Assembly (NCBI GenBank): GCA_036768485.1
Contig: JAVLUZ010000812.1
Location: forward strand, 310,001 to 374,000
Direction of reading: 5' to 3'
DNA from: Mermis nigrescens
Taxonomy: Eukaryota > Nematoda > Enoplea > Mermithida > Mermithidae
Length of the DNA stretch: 64,000 nt
The position numbers and the translations under genes are program-made. The notes beneath the pieces were generated by a model. That model ran no database searches, had not been told where the DNA came from, and saw only the letters and a program-made list of their open reading frames with translations. Shown piece by piece: positions 43,501-48,300 of the stretch. Positions within the stretch are counted from its first letter, which is position 1, and each line of letters starts with the position of its first letter.

Positions 43501-45396
43501 TCAGTAAAAAATGGCAGAGTTAAGTTTGAGCGAAAAATAAGGTTAATCGTGATCATTAGAATTAAGCAATTGCAGTGTATGTATGTATGTACATCATAGG
43601 GCTGAATGTAAAATTGTAGAAAATTTTCTAAATTCGAAAAACTGAACAGGATTAGTGAGAAATGCACAAGTCATTGAAGACCAAGGATATCCAGATAATT
43701 AATCTTTGAACGAATTTAACATTTTCATATGTTCAACTATCATAACTAGAACTGACCGTTAAATTAATGTAGTTACAAAATTTTAGACTGACGATAGATC
43801 GTTTTAACGGTTAGGCATCTCCCGGATTACATGTATGCGATGTTACATGATCATTAACTCTGTTAACGAAAGTGATGTTTAAATAGCTACATAGTGGTAC
43901 CCAAACATGATCTTTGGAGTATTCACACCCTCAGAAAGATTTTCAACCCCCACGTTTTTCACCCCACCCCCAGAATTTTTAATTGTCCAAAGAAATAGTA
44001 GAAAAGGTAATGTTTTAAGCGTTTTTAGCGATCTTCCGGCTCAAAAGTGTCACATTTCCAGCGATTCACTTTTCATACTCATTTTTTAAGTACATTTTGT
44101 TCGATTCAATCGATTTTTTCACATTGAAATTTCTGTTGGTTTCATCTTTGTTTTTTTACTGCATCGACGAACTGAAAAAGGGTCAAAGAGCAAAAGCAGT
44201 GAGATGAAAATTCGGCCGAAAATTTTGATAAAGCATAGAAAAGCCAAGCTTGCGCATTTGAATTATGCAGAAACGCGTAGCAATAATAAGCTAAATATGT
44301 ACGTATGCAGTCAAAGGGAAAAAAGATGATCAATCAAGTATTAAGCAAAATTTATGCCATCCTTCAAAACGTTTTAATTCAAATAGATACAACGAAGAAG
44401 AAATAGAGTATGAGCCAGTGTTTTTTTTGTACAAGGTCCGTTTGTACATGTACATAGATGGTCCCTAAAAGTCTTTGTACATTTCGTACACACAAATTTT
44501 TGGGTACTATATATAATATGGTACAGTAGCGATTTTAGTGTGGCAAAAACAGAGTTATTCCACCTTTGGTTACGTATTTTAGCAATTTCTAGGTTTCTGA
44601 AGGCAAAAATCAGTAATAATCGTCTCTAAAACGGCGCGAAGCGCCAAAAAATAATTTGGCATTTTTCCTTTCAAAATGCAATTTCTGAAATTATAAAGAT
44701 ATATAGAACACACAATTACTCATTTTCGGCGCGGAGCGCCGAGAATTTTTGCGAATTTCGAACCTTTTTTGCAGGATTGTCTTCCAAAAAAATCTTGTAC
44801 ATGTACAAAGGCGGTCCCCAAAAGTCTTTGTACATCGCAAAAAATCTTTGCCGAATACAAAAAAACCGTGGTATGAGCGAGTTTTTTTGCGCGAAAAAGA
44901 ATAAATCTTTGGAAACTTTGTTATTCATTTGACTTATTCGACGCCTATATGCACAAGGTCAGGTTGGCCAGGGAGGGGTAAAATCGAGATTTCAGGGGTC
45001 ACGGAGAGGTAAGGATTTTAATTACAGTAAATCGCGTTTTCGGTCATTTTTAGGTCGAAATCGCTTGAAAATGCACTATTTTTGGTTTACGCTGCTCGAC
45101 AGCACGAAAATTTCGGACCCTCAGCGAATGGAGAGTAATAGCCCCTCTGGCTCTCACATTTTCCAATGTTCATGTGCGATTCCACGTAATTACCTATTTA
45201 GATAAGGTACTGAAAGAGATTCTTCGTACAAATTGTCGCGTGGAATCGTCTTCAGTTCAATATCATCGGGAGGAAAATCAAAGAACTGTCTAACATTCCA
45301 GTTTGAATAAGAAGCCGTATCGAGGCATCTGGTTTTACCCTGAGCCACGCATTCTTCGAAATCCGGCGGATCAGCAACTTCGAACATTATAGGGAG
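258..45396 (-). CDS. DOCK7: DOCK-C family (DOCK6/7/8, insect Zir type) Rho-family GEF, partial, 21 exons
   Basis: DOCK proteins activate Rac/Cdc42 GTPases at membranes: DHR-1 (a C2-like domain) binds phosphoinositides and DHR-2 exchanges nucleotide. Conceptual splicing of 21 minus-strand exons gives about 940 codons colinear with DOCK6/7/8. Seen in order: FPPDDIE, an [18 protein letters not shown] block, [131 protein letters not shown] and LMDR. The CDRLG/RMPFAW and DEDLFKYLA blocks place it in DOCK-C rather than zizimin (DOCK-D) or DOCK-A/B. All splice phases agree except at exon 8/9 (one surplus G) and exon 13/14 (about ten residues unplaced). The start-codon exon and all of DHR-2 are missing; DHR-2 lies beyond the left edge. 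About 94% of the span is intron, mostly transposons. The symbol marks the orthology group, not the paralogue. Confidence 0.95.
492..2619. other. Intron between DOCK exons 20 and 21
   Basis: Contains a mariner-like MITE (1745-2486). At about 1180-1440 it has a degenerate repeat also present at about 26150-26390 (shared phrase AAATGCTAARATAGC..). Nothing recognised in 492-1000 or 1500-1740. Confidence 0.6.
1745..2486. mobile_element. Mariner-like MITE, TA target site
   Basis: 742 bp with terminal inverted repeats: left CAGGGTGTCCCACCTATCTA, right end reversed CAGGATGTCCTATCTAACTA. TA flanks both ends, the Tc1/mariner target signature. No transposase frame. The termini differ at several positions, so the copy is old. 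Confidence 0.75.
2620..2771 (-). CDS. DOCK7: DOCK exon 20 in window
   Basis: 152 bp, two bases then 50 codons: [33 protein letters not shown] and NAWFFFELM. Matches [32 protein letters not shown] of DOCK7. Acceptor CTGTTTAG, donor ATG|GTATGC, ending in phase 0. Confidence 0.95.
2772..7051. other. Intron between DOCK exons 19 and 20
   Basis: Holds a family H repeat at about 4000-4460 with an internal GGCGCTTCGCGCC-type palindrome. At about 3420-3830 is an old repeat whose homologue at 27340-28480 was split by a hAT insertion. Parts of 4900-6960 recall other Gly/Cys-rich repeat termini (CCCCTCACCCC). No exon recognised. Confidence 0.5.
4000..4460 (+). repeat. Family H repeat
   Basis: Runs from CATAGAGGGTGAGGGGGTA to a GGGAAACTATGAGCC end. 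Related copies lie at about 8970-9360, 12250-12640, 21490-21895, 38650-39070, 40685-41065 and 46080-46215, in both orientations. Non-coding in all copies. Confidence 0.6.
7052..7195 (-). CDS. DOCK7: DOCK exon 19 in window
   Basis: 144 bp: two bases, 47 codons, one base. Reads [20 protein letters not shown] then [17 protein letters not shown]. Matches VNLGQASFEAMASIINRL..DQHGRNSLLASYIYYVF. I chose the later donor (ACTG|GTACGT) because it restores phase with exon 20; the nearer AAT|GTTAGT does not. The Ser-rich insert of about 100 residues that follows in vertebrates is absent. Confidence 0.9.
7696..7900 (-). mobile_element. Truncated family A hAT-like element
   Basis: Starts CAGTGTTTTTTGAACAAGG and follows the family A sequence for about 200 bp (TTTGTACATGTACAAAGATG, then the ATGGTACAGTAGCGAT module). 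It stops at the hairpin instead of continuing to the usual GGCGCGAAGCGCC palindrome. Confidence 0.75.
7876..7919. repeat. Perfect 19-bp hairpin at the truncation point of a family A element
   Basis: Arms 7876-7894 and 7901-7919 are exact reverse complements around the 6-base loop CTCAAA. The left arm is ordinary family A sequence; the right arm is its inverted copy, marking a fold-back break. Confidence 0.9.
8078..8291 (-). CDS. DOCK7: DOCK exon 18 in window: helical region
   Basis: 71 codons plus G. Starts [17 protein letters not shown]; ends [20 protein letters not shown] then PVLNGLS. Matches LDKFFALVNALDE and [23 protein letters not shown]. The RIGDMR..NNLENELK stretch is replaced by a charged [14 protein letters not shown] segment. 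Acceptor TTTATTTCAG, donor AGTG|GTAGGT. Confidence 0.95.
8411..10415. mobile_element. Diverged family D hAT-like element
   Basis: Left end TAGTGATCGATCGGAGGTCC; right end reads CTCCGGTCGATCCCTA, the same terminus inverted. Flanking 8-mers GAGAAGAC and GAGGCGAC agree at 6 of 8 bases, fitting a decayed hAT TSD. Subterminal CCGGAG/GGCCGG repeats as in the copy at 51352. No transposase frame. Confidence 0.65.
11440..11655. repeat. Family J repeat
   Basis: From TACATGTAACGGCTCGAAT to CCATCCCCTAATACATG, a G-rich-ended repeat. Related copies at about 25905-26130, 28545-28630 and 50345-50560. Confidence 0.5.
11778..11864 (-). CDS. DOCK7: DOCK exon 17 in window
   Basis: 29 codons, phase 0 at both ends: [18 protein letters not shown] then [11 protein letters not shown]. 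Matches [29 protein letters not shown] of DOCK7. Acceptor GGTCAG, donor CAA|GTAAGC. Other frames across this stretch are longer but are shadows. Confidence 0.92.
11865..13514. other. Intron between DOCK exons 16 and 17
   Basis: Contains an inverted family H copy (about 12250-12640) and a two-unit tandem duplication (12650-13166). Nothing recognised in the rest. Confidence 0.55.
12650..13166. repeat. Two-unit tandem duplication, period about 259 bp
   Basis: Units start at about 12650 and 12909, each with ATTGACTTAAAT, GATGCTCTCCAAAATTAT, GGGCAATTCTAGTCACA and TTTCGTCATTAAGAAGTCAT in the same order and spacing. They differ by scattered substitutions and small indels, so the duplication is not recent. 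Confidence 0.85.
13515..13619 (-). CDS. DOCK7: DOCK exon 16 in window, end of DHR-1
   Basis: 35 codons, phase 0 at both ends: [20 protein letters not shown] then [15 protein letters not shown]. Matches [25 protein letters not shown]..LSPE of DOCK7, directly continuing exon 15's VGFS. Acceptor GTTATAG, strong donor GAT|GTAAGT. Confidence 0.92.
15305..16064 (+). mobile_element. Family A hAT-like element, long form, copy A1
   Basis: 760 bp from CACGGTTTTTTTTTGTATTC to CACTG. Flanks TCCTCATT and TACCTCATT fit an 8-bp TSD with one change. Contains four GGCGCTTCGCGCC-type palindromes and a doubled internal module of about 300 bp. Nearly identical to copy A3 at 20178. No transposase. Confidence 0.85.
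16478..16540. repeat. (ATT)n microsatellite
   Basis: Uninterrupted TATTATTATT run of about 35 bases, then further ATT units with interruptions, just upstream of the family B element. Confidence 0.9.
16588..17650 (-). mobile_element. Family B hAT-like element, copy B1
   Basis: 1063 bp, ends TAGAGCTGTGCCGGGGCC and its inverse, flanked by a perfect 8-bp TSD GTTTCAAT (16580-16587 and 17651-17658). Subterminal GGCCCCGG arrays at both ends. The interior holds a family G module (about 17040-17420). No transposase frame, so non-autonomous. Confidence 0.92.
17741..17894 (-). CDS. DOCK7: DOCK exon 15 in window, DHR-1 core
   Basis: 154 bp, one base then 51 codons: [20 protein letters not shown] then [24 protein letters not shown]. 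Matches [37 protein letters not shown], the most conserved part of DHR-1. Acceptor GATTTCAG, donor TCT|GTGAGT. It lies between a hAT element (16588-17650) and a family A element. Confidence 0.97.
18344..19102 (+). mobile_element. Family A hAT-like element, long form, copy A2
   Basis: 759 bp from CACCGTTTTTTGTATTC to CGCTG, perfect 8-bp TSD GCTTAGAA (18336-18343 and 19103-19110). Same module order as A1 and A3 but more substitutions. Confidence 0.93.
19500..19880. repeat. Family K repeat
   Basis: Shares TTCTAGAACATAAAA.., GAACAAAGTATAGTCAAAAA and GGCACGAAACGTC with copies at about 29335-29646, 34255-34705, 41800-42215, 43900-44110 and 45455-45790. Non-coding. Confidence 0.55.
20178..20938 (+). 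mobile_element. Family A hAT-like element, long form, copy A3
   Basis: 761 bp from CACGGTTTTTTTTTGTATTC to CACTG, perfect 8-bp TSD ATTTGACC (20170-20177 and 20939-20946). Almost identical to A1, 4.9 kb away in the same orientation, so this is a young insertion or a homogenised pair. Confidence 0.95.
21490..21895 (-). repeat. Family H repeat, inverted copy
   Basis: Starts ATCATAGTTTCCCAAGGTC and ends CCCTATGGGAATGTGTGC, the reverse of the 4000-4460 copy, with an internal GGCGCGAAGCGCC palindrome at about 21730. Confidence 0.6.
21990..22060 (-). CDS. DOCK7: DOCK exon 14 in window, DHR-1
   Basis: 71 bp, 23 codons plus [20 protein letters not shown], then VNYHN-K. Matches [24 protein letters not shown], a hallmark of DHR-1. 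Acceptor TTTTGCAG, donor AA|GTTAGA; the split Lys codon with exon 15 gives [13 protein letters not shown]. Confidence 0.9.
22061..22338. other. Short intron stretch between DOCK exons 13 and 14
   Basis: 278 bp. Homology predicts about ten more residues (GED..AMPV region) here. A 16-bp stretch at 22203-22218 (TAG before, GT after) has matching phases but no clear homology. Confidence 0.4.
22339..22440 (-). CDS. DOCK7: DOCK exon 13 in window (probable), DHR-1
   Basis: 102 bp, one base + 33 codons + TG. Reads [15 protein letters not shown], then [13 protein letters not shown], weakly aligning with NLLYIYPQSLNF..GSARNITVKVQF. The split codon (AG+T) from exon 12 fits. Conservation is clearly lower than in other exons, and the 3' border (TG|GTGTGC) does not fit exon 14 in phase. 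The adjacent +1 frame over the last third ends in YFYG, so a local frameshift is possible. Confidence 0.55.
23376..23547. mobile_element. Family G short element with 10-bp direct repeats
   Basis: 172 bp bounded by CATACCTGGGCGTGG and CGCCCACCTA, flanked by TACTGCTAAC on both sides (23366-23375 and 23548-23557). Other G copies: about 45825-46060, 49295-49545, 63170-63410, and inside both family B elements. Confidence 0.7.
24555..25000 (-). mobile_element. Family A hAT-like element, short form, copy A4
   Basis: About 445 bp from CAGCTTTTTCTGTACAAGG to the TCTTTGCCGAGTACAAAAAA end. One internal module only. TSD not visible. Confidence 0.8.
25533..25695 (-). CDS. DOCK7: DOCK exon 12 in window: entry to DHR-1
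   Basis: 163 bp, 53 codons with split codons at both ends. Reads [20 protein letters not shown], then [15 protein letters not shown], matching LKIDISPA..YCLTPELL and LEFPARDVYVPNTTYR. The EFPxxxxYVPxxxYR signature marks the start of the lipid-binding DHR-1 (C2) domain. Acceptor TTTGGACAG, donor AG|GTTTGG. Confidence 0.95.
25696..29186. other. Intron between DOCK exons 11 and 12
   Basis: A family J repeat (about 25905-26130), a degenerate repeat shared with 1180-1440, and a hAT-like element (27479-28367) inserted in an older repeat. Nothing recognised in 26400-26700 and 28640-29180. Confidence 0.5.
27479..28367. mobile_element. hAT-like element with TAGAGCAGTC end
   Basis: 889 bp, left TAGAGCAGTCAAAATTCGGT, right end reversed TAGAGCGATCAAAATTTGGT, flanked by a perfect 8-bp TSD GTTATAAC (27471-27478 and 28368-28375). 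The host repeat continues across it, matching 3740-3810. Interior rich in TTCGG/TTGG phrases; no transposase seen. Confidence 0.9.
29187..29280 (-). CDS. DOCK7: DOCK exon 11 in window
   Basis: 94 bp: [20 protein letters not shown], then [11 protein letters not shown] plus one base. Matches [21 protein letters not shown] of DOCK7/8. Acceptor CATTATTACAG, donor CAG|GTCAGT. The upstream intron to exon 10 is 6.4 kb and holds a large nested transposon block. Confidence 0.93.
29711..30150 (-). mobile_element. Family A hAT-like element, short form, copy A5
   Basis: 440 bp, AAGTGTTTTTTTTGTACAAG to AAAAACACTG. Flanks CCCTGGGC and CTCCGGGC agree at 6 of 8 bases. Lies in the GC-rich subterminal part of the D-related element. 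Confidence 0.85.
30493..31476 (-). mobile_element. Family C hAT-like element, copy C1
   Basis: 984 bp, TAAAGATGTGCCAGGCCCC to CACATCTCTA, perfect 8-bp TSD GTAGCAAG (30485-30492 and 31477-31484). GGCCCC-rich ends. Interior carries an 84-codon open frame (30682-30933) also present in copy C2, and a family L module (about 31095-31265). Confidence 0.93.
32250..32654 (+). mobile_element. Family A hAT-like element, short form, copy A6
   Basis: 405 bp, CACGGTTGTTTTTGTATCC to CACTG, flanks ATGTGAAG and ACGTGAAC (6 of 8). More diverged than the A1-A3 group, and the palindromes have been lost. Confidence 0.8.
33567..33910 (-). mobile_element. Degenerate family A element, copy A7
   Basis: Begins TTTTGTACAAGGTCC and follows the family A order to a GCGCGAAGCGCCGA palindrome and the GACCTCTTC phrase, where homology stops. 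Truncated at its far end; TSD not visible. Confidence 0.65.
34255..34705. repeat. Family K repeat, inverted copy
   Basis: Inverted relative to 29335-29646. It starts with an ATACATGATCTGGG end, contains GGCACTTCGCGCCG, and ends in ACCCCAGAATGCCCATGCG. The open frames over it are repeat-derived. Confidence 0.55.
35083..35666. mobile_element. Mariner-like MITE, TA target site
   Basis: 584 bp, left CAGGGTGGCTCAAAAAAACG, right end reversed CAGGGTGTCTAAAAAGTGAA, flanked by TA on both sides. Both ends share AATGGCWTATTG further in. It sits 32 bp from the donor of DOCK exon 10. Confidence 0.8.
35699..35998 (-). CDS. DOCK7: DOCK exon 10 in window: RMPFAW block and Ser-rich linker
   Basis: Exactly 100 codons, phase 0 at both ends. 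Opens [20 protein letters not shown] then [17 protein letters not shown], the diagnostic DOCK-C block. A polar linker follows ([19 protein letters not shown]), ending PISRILPR, which joins the EADKFGDED of exon 11. Acceptor TTTTAG, donor AGG|GTACAT; an earlier donor (CC|GTATAT) exists but breaks phase. A mariner-like MITE ends 32 bp beyond the donor. Confidence 0.93.
36515..36680. repeat. Family L repeat, stand-alone copy
   Basis: From GGCATGTAGCTGGCCGTCC to CCCCCTAGAGCTACCCTGC. Shares ACCAACACCAATTTTGGG and AGTCCTATTTTTCCG with 46655-46812 and with internal modules of both family C elements. Confidence 0.7.
36807..36873 (-). CDS. DOCK7: DOCK exon 9 in window
   Basis: 67 bp, one base then [20 protein letters not shown] plus DK. 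Matches KLEKVLQQGDIGECAEPYM of DOCK7. Acceptor ATTTCAG|G, donor AAG|GTACCT, ending in phase 0. Shorter than the mammalian segment, lacking the EADATKNKEK insertion that exon 10 partly replaces. Confidence 0.9.
37777..37925 (-). CDS. DOCK7: DOCK exon 8 in window; donor has one surplus G
   Basis: 149 bp: [18 protein letters not shown], then [18 protein letters not shown]. Matches [18 protein letters not shown] and ARSAIFSITYPSQDVFLV of DOCK7. Acceptor TTTTTCAG. To join exon 9 in frame it must end ...TTC AG, but the genome reads AGGGTAATT, so a canonical GT donor would leave one G too many and give a stop within ten codons. The simplest reading is one extra G in a GGG run. Confidence 0.9.
38244..38649 (+). 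mobile_element. Family A hAT-like element, short form, copy A8
   Basis: 406 bp, TACTGTTTTTGTATTCAGC to CACTG, perfect 8-bp TSD GTATTACC (38236-38243 and 38650-38657). Confidence 0.9.
39146..40162 (+). mobile_element. Family C hAT-like element, copy C2
   Basis: 1017 bp, TAGAGATGTGCCGGGGCC to CACATCTTTA, flanks GTGCATAC and GTACATAC (7 of 8). Inverted relative to C1. Carries a 118-codon open frame (39608-39964) homologous to the one in C1, and the family L module. Confidence 0.9.
40236..40302 (-). CDS. DOCK7: DOCK exon 7 in window: EIEPIFAS block
   Basis: 67 bp, one base then 22 codons: [20 protein letters not shown] plus KK. Nearly identical to the DOCK7/8 [19 protein letters not shown] block, one of the best conserved N-terminal segments. 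Acceptor GTTTTAG, donor AAG|GTAAGT. The 67-bp intron before it is among the shortest in the gene. Confidence 0.95.
40370..40455 (-). CDS. DOCK7: DOCK exon 6 in window
   Basis: 86 bp, 28 codons plus AA. Reads [18 protein letters not shown], then [10 protein letters not shown], like IPKEHFGQRLLVKCLSLK of DOCK7. Acceptor TTCTACAG, strong donor AA|GTAAGT. Too short for a simple ORF scan, but both junctions match. Confidence 0.9.
40511..40617 (-). CDS. DOCK7: DOCK exon 5 in window
   Basis: 107 bp: two bases, then 35 codons. Reads [20 protein letters not shown], then [15 protein letters not shown], matching the DOCK7 LLDRTPNEEIDRQND..KELFALHPSPDEE stretch. Acceptor CTCCTAG, donor GAG|GTTTTG. The open frame continues upstream into a repeat, which is intron. 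Only 55 bp separate it from exon 6. Confidence 0.85.
40618..42853. other. Intron between DOCK exons 4 and 5
   Basis: Family H copy (40685-41065), a second repeat (about 41070-41460) with an AAAATCGCCGGACAGTACCTG phrase split by short gaps, and an inverted family K copy (41800-42215). A CATATTCATATC microsatellite lies at about 42333-42362. Confidence 0.5.
40685..41065 (+). repeat. Family H repeat
   Basis: Closest relative of the 4000-4460 copy, from CACATACCCATAGGGGATG to GACCTTGGGAAGACTATGG. Confidence 0.65.
42854..42986 (-). CDS. DOCK7: DOCK exon 4 in window: polar linker
   Basis: 133 bp, phase 0 to phase 1. Encodes a Ser/Asn-rich linker ([12 protein letters not shown]) then [15 protein letters not shown], in the place of the variable RRSMSIDD..DLKNSLPD segment of DOCK7. 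Acceptor CTCTTTCAG, donor CCGG|GTATGC. The downstream sequence turns into a repeat (from about 42822), supporting the donor. Homology alone is weak here; phase agreement with both neighbours carries the call. Confidence 0.75.
43206..43323 (-). CDS. DOCK7: DOCK exon 3 in window
   Basis: 118 bp: one base, then 39 codons. Reads [18 protein letters not shown], then [16 protein letters not shown], aligning with the DOCK7 segment YHKLGTG through LPKQVFESDE. The acceptor is TTCTCAG|G. I chose the AAT|GTATTT donor because it restores phase 0 with exon 4. The frame stays open for another 200 bases past it, so the 3' border is inferred from phase and homology. Confidence 0.88.
43385..43456 (-). CDS. 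DOCK7: DOCK exon 2 in window
   Basis: 72 bp, starting and ending in phase 2. With the flanking split codons it reads [20 protein letters not shown], the equivalent of the DOCK7 stretch ending in VIRKY. It has a TTTTCAG acceptor and an AA|GTAATG donor. A 61-bp intron separates it from exon 3. Confidence 0.9.
43457..45193. other. Intron between DOCK exons 1 and 2
   Basis: Inverted family K copy (about 43900-44110), family A copy A9 (44416-44871), and a short CCGG-poor repeat at about 44940-45170. Nothing recognised in 43460-43890. Confidence 0.55.
44416..44871 (-). mobile_element. Family A hAT-like element, short form, copy A9
   Basis: 456 bp, CAGTGTTTTTTTTGTACAAG to ACCGTG, perfect 8-bp TSD GTATGAGC (44408-44415 and 44872-44879). 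Two intact GGCGCGAAGCGCC-type palindromes. Confidence 0.95.
45194..45396 (-). CDS. DOCK7: DOCK exon 1 in window: N-terminal region with FPPDDIE motif
   Basis: 67 codons plus 2 bases, phase 0 start and phase 2 end. It begins [17 protein letters not shown], matching the VDPxDxEDxL block of DOCK6/7/8, and contains [17 protein letters not shown], the conserved (E/D)FPPDDIE motif. The donor is AG|GTAATT. The acceptor is a slightly weak TTTTTTCAAG, so the exact left residue is less certain. A family K repeat begins about 60 bp upstream. The human N-terminus has roughly 50 more residues (RAFAQK region) that must lie in an unfound upstream exon. Confidence 0.9.
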
Positions 45397-48300
45397 CTTG
45401 AAAAAATTAAGATATTTAAATGACGAGACAGAGTCAAGTTTCGCGCTACGACCAGACATGCGCAGCATAAAAATTCTGGGGACGGGTGAAATTTTAAAGC
45501 GCCGTTTTTGGGCTAGCAAATGGTGGACGCGCGTCAAAAACATCGTTTCTGGTGTTTCTGATGATGCTCGACCGTTGTAGAGCATAAAAACATGGGAAAA
45601 TTTTAACAAAATGAAAAATTCGAATAGATTGTACAAAATACAGTCAAAAAATGAGTATTAGGCACGAAGCGCCGGGTGATTAGACACTTCTGAGCAAACA
45701 GATGGCTAAGACGCTTAAACAGCACCTCTTTTACGAATTTTTCGGAAACTGTCGAAAATCGCGAATTCTGGGGAGGGGTGGAGAAAATTTCTGCGTGTGA
45801 AAATTTTTCTAGGGTTGAAACCCACACGTTGGCGTGGAGGGAGGGGGGTTTGGGGGTATGCATCCCCCAGAAGGCCCAATACCCCTACAACCAAAACACC
45901 CACCCCAGAATACAATTTTTGAAAATTTTTCTTGTTATTTACGCGATTTTTTATGCCAATGAATAGTGTTTCGATGAGAACGTTGTAAAATGGTGTTTTC
46001 CTGGCCATACTAACATTTTTGAGACAATTTTTCGACCTTTGAAAAATCTTCCACCCCCCCCTCCCCCTACAATTTTTTCACATTAAAACATGCTATATAG
46101 GATGTTGTAGCCATTTTTCATATTTGACCTGCAACAAAGGCTAGAATCTAAATTTAGTGGCCCTAAATTTTGGGATTCACCCCTGAACTTTCGACCTTGG
46201 GAAACTATGGTCAAGCGTCAGTGACGGCTATCCTTGAATCTCAACATTTGCTCTAAACGATGAAGTAATGAGTAATGAATCTAATCCATTAAAAAATTTT
46301 CAATTTCAAAACAGTGCTAAAACGCTGAAGGGAATTTTAAACTATGCGAAAATTTTCGTAAAAATTCTAATGCATTGTAAATAAAGGCGTAAAATATTTA
46401 ATCACTAGTAGTAATGGCTGAAATAATATGTAATTCGTTTAAAAAACCGTTCCTTCGCTGTTCATCGGTAGTCTACAACGGATCAAACATGATTCATATT
46501 TTTAGAGTTGCATTGTAAGTTTTTCTTATCCTCTTCTACTTGTTTTGCTGGATCTAATCGTCATATTAAGAAAATTTAAGATTAGCGATTCGAAATACCC
46601 CAGGAAAAAATACTTGAAAAACGTTCAGTCTTGGGTTTCACGTAGGCCGAATCAGCCATGTAGCTCTGAGGCCCCCCAAATTCAGAAAAACCGGAAAAAT
46701 AGGACTTTTCAAACGTAATTTTGTGCTATTTTTGGCCTTTTTGGACCCCGGACCCCTTAATATTGGTGTTGGTCCCCCCAAAATAGGACGGCCAGCTACG
46801 TGCCTGGGCCGAATAAGTTTTTTTACCTAACATTTCGAATCAGGGGAACCCAAAACAATCTAATAGCTAGAACATGGAAATCTACCTTACAGGATATTCC
46901 ATCACCATACAAACGAAGGCGCGATTTGGTATCGATATTATAAATATGATTTAGTTTATATCGATATTATAAATATGATTTATATTTATATTGTGAATAT
47001 GATTTAGTTTCTTATATAACTTATCAACTAAAGCATTGCTCTCCTTAAAGCAATGTACTATAAAATAATGCATCTTACTCCAGCTATTCTAGTTAAAAGG
47101 ATGCGAAGCAGTGAACGACCGAAGCTACTAAATTGTGCTCCAATCCGACCGTTTCCGCCAAAAATACTAATAGTATTGAGTCGCCAACCAATTTAACAGT
47201 CGAAAAGACAATGAATCAACTTTGCCTTTTCTTAATCACAGTCCAACACTGGCATGTGTTTGACCTCAAGACGAGAAAATATAGCCTTTTTAAGAGAAAT
47301 CAAGCAGGATAAGCTTTAAAATGGATAAAAATCGGGTCTTTTTCTCGGATTAAAAAATGCTCGAAATCATAAAGGCAGGCCCACATCCAAGATATACACA
47401 GAAGAAGTAGACCCAATAAACATGGGGAGGGGTGAGAGGAATGTATTACCCCCCCTGAGCTTTAAAAAGCCGATAGCTATACAGCCATTTTGGCCGAAAA
47501 AAACATTGATATTTAGCCTTTCTGGGCTCAGAAAACTAGCTATATAGACTTTTTTGGACTTGGGAATATTGCTGTAGAATCGCTTTTTACAAAGCACTTA
47601 GCTGTCCCCAAGTTTTTGATTTTCACCCATTCCTAAATGTTTGACCTTGCGCATCTATGCCAATAAAGATTTGTTTGTATCTCGGAAACTACGTTGGGAC
47701 AGCTAGTAAGAACCGATGAAATCGAAAAACATATTTGAAAATTTTAAATTAATTTTACTCTGTAATTATGTTTGAAAAATGTATAACAAGATATCATGAT
47801 AATAAATCAGAATTTAACAAAGAGAGAAATCACATCCATGCTTCCTTTAAATTAAATGAAAATTTTAATAGATACCTGCCTAAAACGTTTCGGCTATTTC
47901 TATATTTAAAATAATGGCTATTGAAGGTGACCGATACATGTAGACCGAGAAATTTCTTGCCTCGGTGTTAGACTGCGTACAATTTTGCCCAAAATTTAAT
48001 TGTAACAAAATACTTCGGCCAATACAAAAGCTTTCGCTGTTGACCGACTTTTCATCATTCGAAACAAGAAAAGCACCATAGCTTCGGACGAAGCCGAAGT
48101 TTCGGTCGTTCACTGTTGAGGCAGGCAATTCGGAAATTTTTAGACGTATTTCTTCCGAAAATGACTAGAGCACAATATTTTTTTTCAGATTTCAAAACCT
48201 GATTGTTATGCATTTAAAAAGCTAGCACTTGAATAACAGTTCATATTCCAAAGCTTGATTTATCAGGTATAACATTTGTTTTAATAATTGAAAATTATTT

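Noticed and set aside
47880..48128. 82-codon minus-strand frame as a possible DOCK first exon
   Set aside because: No RAFAQK-like motif, and no donor in phase 0 to join exon 1 at 45396; a stop precedes the nearest GT.
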